Source: Selaginella moellendorffii
Taxonomy: Eukaryota; Streptophyta; Lycopodiopsida; Selaginellales; Selaginellaceae
Assembly: GCF_000143415.4 (NCBI RefSeq)
Contig: NW_003314345.1
Span: 384,264 to 448,263, forward strand
Direction: 5' to 3'
Length of the DNA: 64,000 bases
In this document: positions 21,714 through 34,453 of the stretch, in pieces
How the letters are laid out: each line of letters starts with the position of its first letter
Numbering within the stretch: the first letter of the stretch is position 1
Translations under genes and position numbers: made by a program
The notes under the pieces: generated by a model
The model's input: the letters and a program-made list of their open reading frames with translations, nothing else
Database searches by the model: none
Told to the model about the DNA's origin: nothing

Positions 21714-22576
21714 TCAAGACCAGTCTAGCATCTTCAAAATTGGAGCTATGACTAGAGCTTGCTTCAACACCTCAAAAGCTTGTTGTGGGCAGTCTATCCA
21801 ATTATACTTTACATCTTTGCACAAAAACTCTATTAGAAGCAAAGCTTTCTCTACATAACTATGTATAAACTTGCAATGATATTCTATATGACCCAAGATT
21901 CCTTGCAATTGCCTCACATCCACTGGAGCTGGTAATGCTTGTATCAACCTAGTCTTGCTAGGATCAATAACTAAGCCATCCTGTGAAACAATCCAACCCA
22001 GCAACACCCCATGTGTCACTCCAAAACTGCACTTAAATGGATTTAACAAGATCCTAAATTGCCTATACCTGTTAAAACATAACTTTTCCAAGTGTTGTAA
22101 AATATGCTAAAATCATCCAGAAATACCTCCATAAAATCCTACATATCTAGCTAAAAAGTTACTCTTTGAAATGTTGCTAAAGCATTGCACAGGCCAAAAG
22201 GCATAACTCTATATGCATAACACCCTGACTCTGTCACAAAAGTGGTCTTCAGTTGATCCTTCTTTGCTATTTGCACTTGACTATAACCATTGTCCAAAAA
22301 AGAATAGAGCTCATGCCCTACCACTAAATCCAACACTATATCAGTAAATGGCAATGAAAAACCATCCTTAATTATTGCATTGTTCAACTTTCTGTAATCT
22401 ACACAAACCCTAAGTTGTCCATTCATCTTCTTAACCACAAGAATAGGAGAAAGACACTCACTAATTTCCACCTCTAAAATAAATCCTACTTGCAACATCT
22501 CCTCTTGCACTACTCTTGAATAGTGTGGATTGGTCCTGTAAGGCATCTGACAAATAGGAACAGCTCTAGGTATCAA
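21714..22576 (-). pseudogene. Gypsy reverse transcriptase / RNase H remnant
   Basis: The 22576-22151 frame has NPHYSRVVQEEM, SPILVVKK, RVCVDYRKLN, FLDNGYSQVQI and MPFGLCNALATFQ, the fingers and palm motifs of Ty3/gypsy RT. The 22091-21714 frame has KCSFGVTHGVLLGWIVS, the thumb and connection. The YxDD-containing stretch falls in the break between them. Confidence 0.87.
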
Positions 22577-24338
22577 AGGAATTCAATGGACAACCAGCAC
22601 AAGATCAATGCCTTGCATATCTTTATATTTCCATGCAAAAACATTTATATACTAGCATACAAATTACTTTCTTAGCTCTCCTTCCAACTCTCCTCCTATC
22701 TTCACTAGTTGAGACTCCACAGTTTCAAGGTCTAAATCCACTAACTTTGGAGACTTGATAAACCTATTGGCCTTCCCTACTTGTATAGCTGGTTTGTCAC
22801 AAATTTTCTATGGTTTTTTTTGCCAAAAAATGGTTTGGATACTCAAGCAACTTCTCCTCATCTGTTGGCTTTGAAAACTCAAACTTAACTATGCTACAAT
22901 CTACATCACCTCTCCACATCCAATGCTTTAGATGAGATCACCATAAGTTGGCAAGGAAGAATATTGTACCCAAGCTGCTTCCTCATTTTCCTCGCTAAAA
23001 CTTCAGCTATTTGAAATACTATCCTCAACCTCATCACTTCCAAAAGTAATATCACTACTATCATCCTCATCATCAAGTTATTTATCCTTAGGTTGAGCTG
23101 ATTTTGGAACTCCTGCACAAACACTCACTCAGACTAGCTGTATAGCTCCTCTGCCAGCAATAGATGCTTGAAGTTGTCCCTACCAAGTTGGTAGCCTTGC
23201 TTGCTCAAAATGTGAAGCCAAAGTTATAGTTGCATTCAGATCCGCTGGTTTGTGACACCGTACATAAAAAGAAGCATTCTCAAGTAAGCCTTGCCAAAAA
23301 TATCTCACTTCATCGGAGTTGGTCCTTTTCTGATAACAACCTTTGGAACCTCATTGCATACCTCTGTATAGATTCTCCTGGCTATAAGGTGATTGTGTTG
23401 ACCTCATTACTTACTCTTTAATGAAATCCTACAGGTCTGAAAGCATTTAAAAATTCTTACTTCAAGGCATCCTAGTCTGCAAAAGCTACTTATGCCACTG
23501 CCACAACATACCACTCAGCTGTGACATCTTTCAATGTTGCTGGAAAAAATCTTTGGTGCAAAGTTTGCTCACTATTTGCTATATTCACATTCTCAAAAGT
23601 CGTCACATGATCATCCAGGTCACTAGACATTATGTAGCTGGGATACTTTATCTGACTCTAAATGGACCATCATTTATAGCCTACTGTCAATAAAGGTAAT
23701 GCCAAGGACTAGTTGCTTGAACCCCACCTAAGCCACAGTGCAAGAAAACATACAAACAAAACAAAATGAGACCATACAATTAACATAGGCAATGCAAAAC
23801 ACATTATAAGTGATTTGAAAACATACTAACATAGATCTTAATCCTTAGCTTGGACACTAGCTAAATGGAAAATGAAAATTTCACCTCACCAGGTGTAGAA
23901 TATACAAATGAGACGAGGCTCCAGGGAGACTACCATAGCAAGCATGATCTGGCCCCAACTCAAGTTCGGGCCTATAAATGAAAAACATTTCTAGCAAAGA
24001 CCAGCATTAGTTGTAATAGAAAAGGGAACAAAATGAAACATACATGTAACAAAGCTGAAATAAAAAAAAAGTTAGAGAAAATACCTCTTCAAATGTGTGG
24101 CATTAATTGGATTTGGAAACTTATAACCTAATATAGACCAATCTGTGGTAATTGAAATTTTTCTGGATAAGTAACTGCATCATCCAGCCTCCAAACCAAG
24201 TTCCCCAGAACAAAAGTCTCTCCTCACTACTTAGTATGTGCTAGTGTTGTGCAAAGTTGATGAATTTGAATGCATAGCATAGCTTGATCTAGTCTTCATC
24301 CAGACAAAGGAGTTGATCTGCTCGATGTTGAGTGGAAG

Positions 24339-27300
24339 TTAAGCATCACTGGATAAAGGATCTACTTCTTCTACAGATACCTGATATGCTGGTAATTGCA
24401 GCTGAATGGGGAGCACTGCTTCAAGCCCGTAAACCAGCTTGAATAGTGTGAAACCACTAGGAAACTTCTTTATTGTCCTGTAAGCCCAGAGAGCATGTGG
24501 CAGATAAGTGTTGTCAATAAAGATTGGCCAAGACTCTGAGGTATTATCAATCAGATCCAATTGAAGTAACTCTAAATGAGCTGCTATGCCATCTACTTGT
24601 ACTTGAAGAATATCTACGAGAGAGATATTATCTAAGGGAGTAATGTTTTCTTCTTCCAGAATTGAGTCTTGAACCAACATCCAAAGGCCTTGTTTTGCTA
24701 GTGCATCTGCCACTGCATTAGACTCTCTAGGTACAACGACAATATCCCATCAATCCAACTCAATGAGGAATGACATCAGCTCCTTGTGCAAACGTTGTAA
24801 GCAGTGACTGAGGACTTTATATGTGCCAGTACTTGTCAGCCAACAGTTGAGAATCTGATCTAAGGCTCAGCTAATGAACTAGATATTGTAAGGCTCTCCA
24901 AACCACCAACAACATTGCCTGATACTCCACTTCATTGGAGGAGGATGTAGAAACCACCATTGATATGGAGAAGAGTGTGCCTCCAGTGGGAGATATGAGG
25001 ACAGCACCAATACCACCATGATCTAATAATTGAGAAAATGCTCCATCAGAAAATACTCTATACTAGTGACTCATCTATATCTGCAACACTAGAAACAGTT
25101 GTATTAGTGTAACTTGTAACCATACATGAGCTGAGAGTGTCATTAGAAGTAATACAACTACTAGAAATGTCTACTATACTCAAAACTAGTAAGTTGGCTC
25201 TATATCTCACCTTCTCACCCATCATCCATCCTTGAAGTACTGTATCTTTTGACTCATGTGTCTCATCAACCAGCAAAACTGACACCATTGCTGAGTTGAA
25301 AGTATCCTTATCAATTGGAACTATGTCTGATGCTTGCAATTGACCTTCCTATTATATAAGGTGGTGGTTACATTTCCCGCTGAAATGTGCATCAAACCTT
25401 GATCCTAGAATGTATGAGAAAAATCTCTATCTGGCCACTCTCATCCCAAGAGCAGTGAATATGACTGAACCAAATCTGCCCAGCCATCCTGTGCAAAATC
25501 CACTACTAAAATATCAAGTTGAACCTTCACTCCATCCATATCATTCATTCCAGCTTTAATCAATCCAGCAGGTTTGACCTGATGTTGAGCAAACATCTTA
25601 AGGATTGAGTGTTGCAATAGATTGGCAACTGTTGGCAGATGTGTGTTGGCATAATATTTGTTCCTGAGCTAGAGTCCATGATTGCTTTAGGCACACATTT
25701 GCCATTGATCAATGGATTGCAGTAGAAAACCCCTGGATCAACTGGACATGAGTGATCCACCACATGAATTCCTGTTTGATGCAGATTACACATCAGATTC
25801 TCAATCATCTACAGGGCTACTCCAGACAAAGAAAGCTGGTCCAAAAGGCATGGAGCAATGTGAAGAAGTTGTGCTATGGTGATTGCCGGCCTTAGTAGCT
25901 GTAAATCCTCAAGTAAGGAGTATGGTGGCACGAGCAAATGGGCAAGATCAATAGCAAATGAAGTTGGTAGTGGTTGCAAGGAGTGTAGTGTTTGTGCAAA
26001 TTTCTTTTTTTCAACTGTATATACGGTTGTATTTTCACACTTGAGGTTGCTTTTGTGAGTACTGACGTATTTCTAAGCTAGAAAAAGGTGAAAGAAAGTG
26101 ACGGATTTCAGAAGTGAGAATTTGAAGAAGTTGTTTTCTATGAAGTTGAAGATCTGATCAAGGAAAGTTCTTTAGTGGTGAAATCAAGTCAATCAGAGTT
26201 GTGGATGAAGAGTTATTAGCTGGAAAAGTCTCAGCCGTTGATTGGTGTTTAAGTTTTTGGTAGTTTGAAAATTAGGTATAGCCATTCAGTTATTTTACAG
26301 TTTTTGTTTTCTCTCTTGGGTTCTTGAGTTCTTTCTGCTCGAAGATGGTGAGACCTCCCATAGGCCGTTGAGATCCCATCACCGTGATCATAGAGGAGTT
26401 AGTGCAGGCTCAGCACACTCAATATGAGTGATTTGTAGTTACTGTTGAAATACAAGCCCTAGGGGAGTCTTTCCCGTCTTTCTTAGTTGTCATGTATTTT
26501 TCCTGACACTTTTCTACCTGAGAGGAACTGATGTTTGGGTCCAAAGTAGCTAGTCCTAAAACCTGAGCTGTGACTTGACAAGTTGGCAAGCATTCTTGAA
26601 AAGGTTCTCTAGTAGCTGCCCATTGAGATCTTGTAGCCATAAGAATGTTTATGGATGCTTCTTTTGGTTCTTGAAATAATCCACCAAAGAGATCTACTCA
26701 TCTTCTAATATATGACCCTTGACCAATTTCACTAGAAGTAGAGGATTGTTGTTTAAATCCTAAATAGGGTGCTATGGTTGGATCCAAAGCATCTGGTTGC
26801 TGCAATGGATCTTTCTCTCCTTGTTGATATTTACCCAAGCCCATGCCTAATATCCATCCTTGTTTTTGCAACAGTTGATATCCTTTGTTATCTTTAGATA
26901 TTCTTGCTCTCCACGTTGGATCAGGCTCTACCAAACAGATAGAGTTCTCCACCTATACATGGTTGACCCTGGAAGATGGCAAACTTCTGGCAATTGTAGC
27001 TGTATGTGGCAGCATTATTGTGTGATCTGGTAGTGGCCTTGGAGCATACACTTGGGTTGGCAAAGGAGGAGGAAGTGCAAAGGGCATTGGAGGTGTAGGA
27101 AGTCGATGTTGTTGCTGCAATTGGAATGCTTGCTGCTTGATGAAGAATCAATCCTCAATATAACCTGGCTTACTACAATAGAAACAAGCAACTGACAATT
27201 GATAAAAAGCTGGTGCAACTAGTGCTTCCCAAGCTGGTTGAGCAAATGAAGGCCATTGAGCTGGAGTGGACCACTGAGGGGCGCATACCCTAGAGGTGCT

Positions 27301-28130
27301 GCATTGTAATATTCTTAGGGAAAGCCATGCCCACAACTATGTGGACAATAAAAACTCCCAGTTTGGTAAACTGGAGCAAATGCAAGCAATGTCAACCCTT
27401 TGGAGTGTAGCTAGGCATCATTGCTGGAGTCTCCAAAGGTGTAGCACTGACAATATTGCCAAGAACAGAATCTTGTCCTAGTTGTGTAGCTGCCAACTTT
27501 GTAAGGAACTTCTAACTATCAATGATCATCGTTAAGACCATAGTTATCATTTTTGTAATATCCTACATGCAGGATTCTAGGGAGATTGACATATCTCATT
27601 GGATGTTAAAAGTGGATGTAGAGGAAGTGGATTCTATCTCAATGAGATACTTGCATTCTTGTGTCTTTGCTTCCATTATTGCTGCTTCAACTGTTATTAG
27701 TTTCTTGCGGTGCATGTTCCTAGTCAAGTCAAGATGTAGAGCATCATTATATGCCCGGACCACCTCAAGCTTTTGGCATCGACTCCTTTGTCATTACACT
27801 TCTGGATATAAACTTAGAAGTGTTGATTGAATTGCTACAAGGATTCATGCAACTGCTGACGAAGGAGGTCTAATTCTGCCATGACACTATCTTTGCTTTC
27901 CAAGGTCTCAAACTGTGTCAAGAACAACTTTGTGAGGGTGTTAAAGTTTGCTGCTTGCTGTTGCAACACATTCAACTACCATAGTAATGCTTGCCCTGAG
28001 AGAGACAATCAGAAATAAGCTGCTTGTGCCTTGTCTAGGATTGCCATTGCTGCAAGGAATGATTTGATGCTCTCCATATATAGCTAAGGATCTTCTTCAA
28101 CATCTCCTTTGAATTTGGGTAGGATAGCAA
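24339..28130 (-). mobile_element. Decayed Ty3/gypsy retrotransposon 2 (with G-patch)
   Basis: A second set of minus-strand gypsy pieces follows element 1: gag with a degenerate zinc knuckle (CFYCSKPGYIED, about 27170), a G-patch segment (26952-26698), aspartic protease-like sequence (AIMDSSSGTNIMP, about 25690), RNase H (FSDGAFSQLLDHGGIGAVLI, about 25060) and RNase H tail (MADALAKQGLW) joined to an integrase C-terminal part (YLPHALWAYRT, about 24500). RT is missing and RNase H is fused to late integrase by deletion. No LTRs identified. Confidence 0.75.
26698..26952 (-). pseudogene. G-patch domain segment of gypsy element 2
   Basis: Frame includes WRARISKDNKGYQLLQKQGW then GMGLGKYQQGEKDPL, matching the glycine-rich G-patch signature (GxxxLxxxGWxxGxGLG). 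It lies between gag and protease of the element. G-patch segments occur in some plant gypsy polyproteins and in betaretroviral proteases. Confidence 0.72.
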
Positions 28131-28979
28131 CTGTGTGAGCATCAAGAACATTTTATCATCTCCTAGCTAGTGTAGGTATAGCACATATCTTCTTCTTTGT
28201 TAGCGGCAACTTACAAATTTCTTGGAATTCTTCTCTGGAGATTTGAATCCCAGATCACATTTCTGTTGCCAGCATAGAAAATCACTCCCTCCCCATCAAC
28301 GTCCCAGGGTAGTTCATGAAGATCTTGATTGCATGCACCTAGAACCCGATCCTAAAACTTTTCAATCCATCTTAAGATTGCTGATCTATAATAGTACTTT
28401 CTATTTTCTATTAGCTGATCCTGGAAGGATCCCAAAACTATCCTATTTTTTTCATACCTTTCTTACAAGAGTTTTATGTCCCAAATGTAGCAGAAAAGAC
28501 CACCCAGGTAACAGCCTCAAGATCCAAAGGCCATTCACATCCCTATCTGGTGTGCTAAAGATGAGAAGCTATTTCATTTCCTTGCTTCGAAAAGGGGTAT
28601 AAAAGTAGTGACCCCACTCTCTCTCCTCTCCTTTATATCAGCATACATGCCCATCCATACATTTATATAGTACTAACATGCCACGGCGTCATCTCTAACT
28701 GTTAGCTGCTGGGAATATCTTGAATATTCTTTGAATCCTCCTTTTCTTCCACGGAAACACTCAAAACTTCAAAAATCTTGGGAAACCTATGAAAAGAGAA
28801 AACCATAACCACAATTGATCATTGGCACCATAACATACATAAAATCTACTTTACAGTAACCATAAAAAATTCTTTGCTTACACCTTCCATAGGGATTTCC
28901 GCAGCCACTCGCATGAGTATTACAAATGTATCTTGAGTAACTGATTAACTAACATATGGCCCAACCACATATGAGAACC

Positions 28980-29200
28980 CAGGCTCATTGGCCCCAACAT
29001 CCACAATGCCACAGGATACGCTACCAGGCACACCCTCACAAAATACAGGACAAGCATGCACTTGCTGCCTGTTGAACTTCACCCCGCGAGAGAAGCAGTA
29101 CTGCCCACTATGCAAAACAGATGTAGAGACTGTGTCCCATGTCGTCTATGACTGCCCAGCATACAGACAACACGAGATTCACCCCTCGTTCTTGTTTCTT
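28980..29200 (+). pseudogene. LINE-type zf-RVT fragment
   Basis: Plus-strand frame contains TPREKQYCPLCKTDVETVSH then VVYDCPAYRQHE, the C-terminal zinc-binding motif of non-LTR reverse transcriptases. The RT itself is not present upstream, so this is a 3' remnant. Confidence 0.7.
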
Positions 29201-29240
29201 CTCTTAACCTTCTGCTTACCTTTTTCTGTCTTCGCACCAG

Positions 29241-29382
29241 GTTCGTGCCAAACTTCACGCTGCTGGTTTCGAAGACGTCAATGCCTCGGACAGAAAGGTG
29301 GACGAAAAGGTACTCGGACACACATATTTTTGACATTTAAGCTCAAATGGCACACTAAAACTATCTCTTGGTGTTGGGCGCT
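29241..29382 (+). pseudogene. Threonyl-tRNA synthetase exon fragments
   Basis: 29241-29309 is an exon-like 69-nt block between an acceptor (gcaccag) and donor (gtactcgg) reading VRAKLHAAGF then EDVNASDRKVDEK. About 29341-29382 reads AQMAH, a TAA, then NYLLVLGA. Together they match the anticodon-binding domain of ThrRS (VRxxLHxAGFxVDxDxSDR...AQLAQYNYxLVVG). The Tyr before N is mutated to a stop, and the flanking domain is absent. It is a stranded host-gene fragment in transposon-rich DNA. Confidence 0.62.
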
Positions 29383-29847
29383 ATGCAGCACAACAACAGA
29401 ACGAAAGCAGCCTGTATTCAAGATTTCAAGTTCTAACATTCATCTCTTGTCTACTGGGATAGAAGATTGGCTTGAGTGCCAGGAAGGCGCTTGACCATGT
29501 CCGCAGCAAAGGCCAGCACAGTTGCATCACGATCAAAGGATTGGATACATGCGGCTGTGGAGTTTTGGAGTGAAGCAGAAAAGTTCTGTAAGTTTATGTG
29601 AGTCAGTCTCTTCCAAGTTGACCATTGTTGCCTGGAGGGTCTGCGTAGATTCTCCTTGTGAACTGGGCCACTTTGATGAAGTATCTCACAAGCTGTACGC
29701 TATTACTTGCAATGTTTTTTGTTTTTTCAATAATTACAGAAATGCTATTTACTAACATTTGTCGTCAGTTCGCTTTATTTAGGTAAATACCTTTTGGACG
29801 TTGGGTTTATCAGTCATGCAAGGACTAGGGTCTCCGTAATAGTCTAG

Positions 29848-30090
29848 ATGTGTGAAGCAGTGCTGTCGCTCCGGGAGCTCATGCCCGCCCATGAAGGAAG
29901 CCCCACCCGAGAAGATTTCAAGAGGGCAAGTTGGATCAAACTGCGCTGCAAGACTTGTGGCGAGCCCTCCAGTTTTCTTTATTTTAACAATCACAAGATC
30001 ACGCAGCCGCGATACAATTGTAAGGCCTGCCGTTTTACCGTCCAGTTAAGGGACGAGAATCTCTTGAGGGAGCTTCGTTTGATCGATTAA
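29848..30090 (+). CDS. Dof-like zinc-finger mini-ORF, copy B
   Basis: The second copy of the 80-aa ORF, with the same four cysteines and NNHKITQPRYNCKAC; it differs from copy A at a few residues (MCEA start, SWIKL, FLYFNN). It lies 84 bp before the intact F-box gene. The array unit's left edge here is about 29665, where similarity to 17845 begins, so the PRMT5 part is missing. Confidence 0.5.
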   Translation: MCEAVLSLRELMPAHEGSPTREDFKRASWIKLRCKTCGEPSSFLYFNNHKITQPRYNCKACRFTVQLRDENLLRELRLID

Positions 30091-30174
30091 GTAAACCTTA
30101 TAGACAAGATACGTATCTGCCCTAAAGTAAAGTATATATCTTCTCGTTCTTGTTCTTTACCCAAAGGCACAAGA

Positions 30175-31224
30175 ATGCAGCGCGTCTCGAGAGGCGATTT
30201 CATGGCGGAGCTGGAGCTCGTCTTGTTGAAGCTGTCCGCGATCGATCTGTGCCAGGCGAGGTGCGTGTGCCGCGAATGGCGACGAGCAATCGACGCTCCC
30301 AGCTTCCGGGAAGGGTACGCGCGCTCCCATGGCTGCATTCCTCACCTTTCCCTCAGGCTCGCCGAATCCCTCTTCGTCAAGCCAGTCGACAAGTCCCCGC
30401 GCAGCGAGTGGCGCCTCTTCCAGACGCTCCCAGAGGGCATGACCATCGCCAGCACCGACGCGGGCTTGCTGTGCCTGGCCACGTTTGGGGACTTGGATCG
30501 GCCCTCCTCCATCTACGTGTGGCGCTACAGCGATATCAACTCCTCCCCGGTGAGAGTTCCGTTGCCACCAGTGCCCATCGACTGGAGTCGCATGGTGGTG
30601 TACAGCCGCGACAGGGATCGATCGACGCCACAGTTTCGCGTGGCTATCTTCGACAGGCCCTCGCTTGCGTTCTACGTTTACGACTCAGCCCTCAGCCAGT
30701 GGTCCGTGCATGGGGACTTGTACCCGTCGGGCCGGAGGGGCGACCCAGACATGGGCTGTACCATTCACAACAACGGCTTCTATCCGATGTTGCATCACGG
30801 TGTGGCGGTGATGCTTTGCACGGAGACGTGGAGGGTCTTGCGATACAACATGTGGGACGGTTCGTGGAGCATTGCGGATCTTGACACCACCGAGTTGGAG
30901 TTGGGATCCAGGTGGGCGTTTGTGCTGTTGGATCCGGGCCGACTTTTCGTGCTGAGCGAGGACGACAACACGGAAGATTTGGAGGGACTGATCGTCGCGG
31001 AGATGCAGGGAGAGAAGTGGCAGGTCGCGTCGTGCTGTGACGAGCTTGGCGATGTGGAACTGTGCGGGGACTTGATATGCACCGATGGGAGCAACAGCAT
31101 ATGGCTGGTCGACTCGGACTGCTCACGCATCATGCACTTTGGAGTGGTTTCCAAGTGCTGGTCGGAGGTGGAGACACCAGACACTTTTCAAGGACACAAG
31201 GAACTCGCGTGGTTCTCCTGTTAA
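30175..31224 (+). CDS. F-box protein, intact copy of the local family
   Basis: Uninterrupted 349-aa ORF; translation may instead start at Met10. An N-terminal F-box (ELELVLLKLSAIDLCQARCV, then CREWRRAI) should bind SKP1 in an SCF ubiquitin ligase. The rest resembles the beta-propeller/kelch-like substrate region of plant F-box proteins: FGDLDRPSSIYVWRYSD, VVYSRDRDRSTPQFRVAIFD, YVYDSALSQWSVHGDLYPSG, RYNMWDGSWSIADLD and IWLVDSDCSRIMHFG. The promoter side (tatcttctcgttcttgttc...caaaggcacaag just before the ATG) is the same in copy A. This is the only complete member among five copies in the window; the target is unknown. Confidence 0.82.
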   Translation: MQRVSRGDFMAELELVLLKLSAIDLCQARCVCREWRRAIDAPSFREGYARSHGCIPHLSLRLAESLFVKPVDKSPRSEWRLFQTLPEGMTIASTDAGLLCLATFGDLDRPSSIYVWRYSDINSSPVRVPLPPVPIDWSRMVVYSRDRDRSTPQFRVAIFDRPSLAFYVYDSALSQWSVHGDLYPSGRRGDPDMGCTIHNNGFYPMLHHGVAVMLCTETWRVLRYNMWDGSWSIADLDTTELELGSRWAFVLLDPGRLFVLSEDDNTEDLEGLIVAEMQGEKWQVASCCDELGDVELCGDLICTDGSNSIWLVDSDCSRIMHFGVVSKCWSEVETPDTFQGHKELAWFSC

Positions 31225-31559
31225 GTAAGTTGTTTCTTTCTTTCTCCCGTTTTTTGTATAAGGTTTTGTCTCCAGGAGCCGAAAACAGCGAAAGCGTTGA
31301 GCATACCTGCATTAGATGACGTGCATTCTCTTCTGGCAGCGCTCTTATGCGGGTATACAAGTTGAGCGAAATTTATGTTCTGCCGACCGTCTCCTCTTGG
31401 CTGCAAAAGTTTTCTGTGTGACCACCACTTTTTGTTCCAGCTTCGTTTGATCGTCTAGATCGACGTATAGTATCAATGTCTACTTTTTAAGCGGGTCCAT
31501 GATTGGAAAAAAAGTATTATTTAAGCAAAACGGAAGTCAATTCCATTAATAAAATAAAT

Positions 31560-33180
31560 AGAGCTTACCTTTTACTTTACTTTTTATATATTTACTAATT
31601 TTCTATACACTAAGTATGACATTTCATGGTGAAAAATATGTTAAAAGTTTTATTTTGACTTGCATCTGATTTGATATGCTAATATCTTGTAGACCAAAGG
31701 CTACTTCTAAAGAATGTCAACGTCGTATTATGTTGTTTCATGGAGGCAGCCACACAAGAACTTCACTGCATTGGAATGGCTTGCAGCGTGCAACAGGGAC
31801 TTGCTTAATGAGAGCAGTTGACAACAGTTTTGGAATGTTGTGCAAGGATTGGATCATTGCAGTTTGTTGAGGCTGCAGGCTTACACAACAGGCACCAAAT
31901 TTCTCTCCATTGCAACATGCATTCACCTGCAGCACTTTGAGGGGGTGGCAAGAGATGCCAAAGATGCCAACGTTTAGCACATGTTTGAACAGATTGTGTT
32001 TGTCATGGTTCTACAACAGTGAAGAGGAGTTGTAGGATAAGCCTTTGGCTGCCATATGCCACTTTAATGAGTTTGTGCTCTCTATGGTATTGCAAAGCAT
32101 GGCACTATTGTGGCACAATTTTTAGAACGTGTTTAGCGTGCATATAGGAATTTTTATACATATGTAAGTAACATATACATAGTTGTATGTAGCGCTCAAG
32201 AAACTTATGTATGTGTAAATGGTGGGTCAAAACATTTATTTTCCAATCCACAAACAAGTGGAACTTTACATACTTATTTTCCACATGTTCCAGAACAAAT
32301 TCAGTCAGGAGTAGCCAAGCCATGGGATCAGCAAGCTGGGTTTCTTCACTTGCAAAATTCAGAAAACCTCCATTACAGTGGTTTGAGGTGCATTTCCTTC
32401 CAATTAAAGGCAAACTTGAATAAAATATTCTTGAGGTGTTCATCCTACACTTTGCAGACCAATTCGATTACCTCTGCACGTCTTAGAAATAATAGTACAA
32501 AGAGTACCATTTGTCTGCTTCACTTGTCCATTATAACAAAGATAATATGAAATAGATTTCCTGCGCTTCAAACTATAAAGTTCAGTGAATGCAGCTACCA
32601 CTTCGTTTAAGAAATAAAAACCTCTATCATGTACTAATTCCAAAGGACAACCAAACCTAGTAATAATTTACAAAAACTTAACAACTTTTCTACCTGTAGC
32701 TTCCTTCAACACTTTTACCTTAGCCTATTTGGTTACATAGTCAGTACAAATTAGCATGTACTTGCAATGAGTATGCTTGCTTGCTGGAAAAGGCCCAACA
32801 AAATCAATTTCCCATTTCTCGAATGGCAACATTGGCAAAAGTGGCTGCAATGGCATTATATCTCCTTTTGATGATTTCTCAGTTTTTTGACATGGATCCC
32901 AACCTCTCACATACTTTGAAATATTCTGGTGCATAATCAGCCATTAATATCCTGTCCTCTTTACCAACTAGATTTTAGCTTCCTCACAAAGATGTCCTCC
33001 AAAAGGTGATTCATGACATGCAGAAATAACTTCAGATACCTCATGAACTAACACACATCACAGCAACACTCTATCATTTCCCACATGGTAAAGTTGCCCA
33101 CCATCAAAGTGAAGTGCCCAGATTGAAGAAGTAACTGCTTCTTCTCTTTACTAGAGAAATCCAGAGGATTACTTGCCAGA
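31560..33180 (-). mobile_element. Duplicate of the 3' part of gypsy element 1
   Basis: This matches 19610-21240 nearly base for base with small indels. Minus-strand integrase motifs are clear: WEIDFVGPFPASKHTHCKYM, CTDYVTK, LVHDRGFYFLNEVV and YNGQVKQTNGTL. It is cut off at about 33180 near the shared sequence CCATGG, where PPR-derived sequence begins. Confidence 0.83.
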
Positions 33181-33182
33181 TC

Positions 33183-34300
33183 CATGGCGACATGGAAATG
33201 GGGCAGCACGCGGTGCGCGGGGCGATTCGATTGGAGGAATCGCCCGGGGTTTCATCCGTACTCGTGCTACGCCGGCTGTGTGATCTTGCACGGATGACAT
33301 CGAGGAGGCCTATCGTCTCATTGTTCTCACGCTGGTAAGATTCTAGCCAAAGTTCTTAGTGTTCTTATTGTGTGCTTGGCAGACGCATCCGGAGTATAGA
33401 CCCAGTAAGAATGCGCACTTGGTTCCACCGTTTTGTGGATCGGACCTGGTCTTTAGCTCGACGCAGCGGAGCAGCCATGTCGTTGGTAAGTGTAGCGGAT
33501 TGTTTCCAAATGGTTCTCTCATTTTACTCTTTGTTCTATGACGAGTAAGTGACTGGATGGCGATGACGATATTGCTCGTCCCGATTCGGAGCTTGTGTTG
33601 AAGAAGGAGCTTAGCTGGGCTGCGCATCTCTCAGTACAGGTTTGTGTTCGTTTGTGGACAAGTCTTTCTGTCGTTCTTACCAGGCGTGTTTATTTCCAAC
33701 TCCAAAGGTATTTGGCTGTGCAAACTATGCGAGCTGCGTCAATCAGGTTCTCCAAGGCCTGGGGAGCAGGATGGTTTTGGATCCTAAGAGGTTTGTTTCA
33801 GCTATGGCTTAGATTGCCATTGCAATTTGAGGAGGAAGAGCTGAAGATGCTACATATCTGGTAAACATTGGTTTTGTTCGTGTTTCTTCAATCTGTGATT
33901 GCTTCGGGAGAGTCAGTAAACCGGTTTGTGATTCAATGGGGAATGGTGGCATATGTTTTGTACCCTTTGCGAGTATCATAAGATTGTCTTTACAGTCCAC
34001 TTGTACCCAACTGAGGAGTATGGGACTCTAAACTACATAAACTCGTAACCAGCGGGGCGTGCCGCTTGACATCACGTATGTTTCACTGTATATTCATTCA
34101 TTATCCGCGGCGATCCTTTCAGAGCACCACTTGTTGGATTGGAGAACCGTTAAAAGGCCCGCTATCCTCCATTTAAGTGTAACTGCATAACACAAAGTGG
34201 CGATTTCTAGTAGCCAGAGTCACCAGAGTCCGATTACAATGCTGTTTAATCGCTCAGTGCAGGTTTGCTGCCCGTGTTCCACAGTTGACCATTTAATACT
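33183..34300 (+). pseudogene. PPR-tail/PRMT5 pseudogene, copy C
   Basis: 33190-33260 matches the C-terminal PPR coding sequence at 16566-16645 (gaaatggggcagc.cgcg...), followed after a ~75-bp deletion by the same PRMT5 pseudogene as copy A with exons 2-8 in order. Because it carries the same fusion, it was copied from an already fused locus. The PRMT5 frame is broken by the same stop after PLQF. Confidence 0.85.
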
Positions 34301-34453
34301 TTCATAACTTTCTAGCTAAAGGTCAGCCTTCCACGTGGAATTTGGCTCGTATCTTGGTCCATATTCCACGTCAGTTTGCTTTATTTAGATAAATACCTTT
34401 TGGACGTTGGGTATATCAGTCATGGAAGGACTAGGGTCTCCGTAATAGTCTAG

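Larger units (their letters stand above)
19700..23720 (-). mobile_element. Decayed Ty3/gypsy retrotransposon 1
   Basis: Minus-strand pieces appear in gypsy order: gag (about 23660-23400, FPATLKDVTAEWY-like), reverse transcriptase (22576-22151), RT tail and RNase H start (22091-21714) and integrase (about 21120-20420). Many stops and frameshifts interrupt all parts. No LTR pair was found. The integrase end is also present in the second array unit at 31560-33180, so the insertion predates that duplication. Confidence 0.82.

Noticed and set aside
28222-28602. 126-codon plus-strand ORF
   Set aside because: No recognisable domain and located in retroelement debris; a short part may be from a mobile element, but I cannot support an identity.
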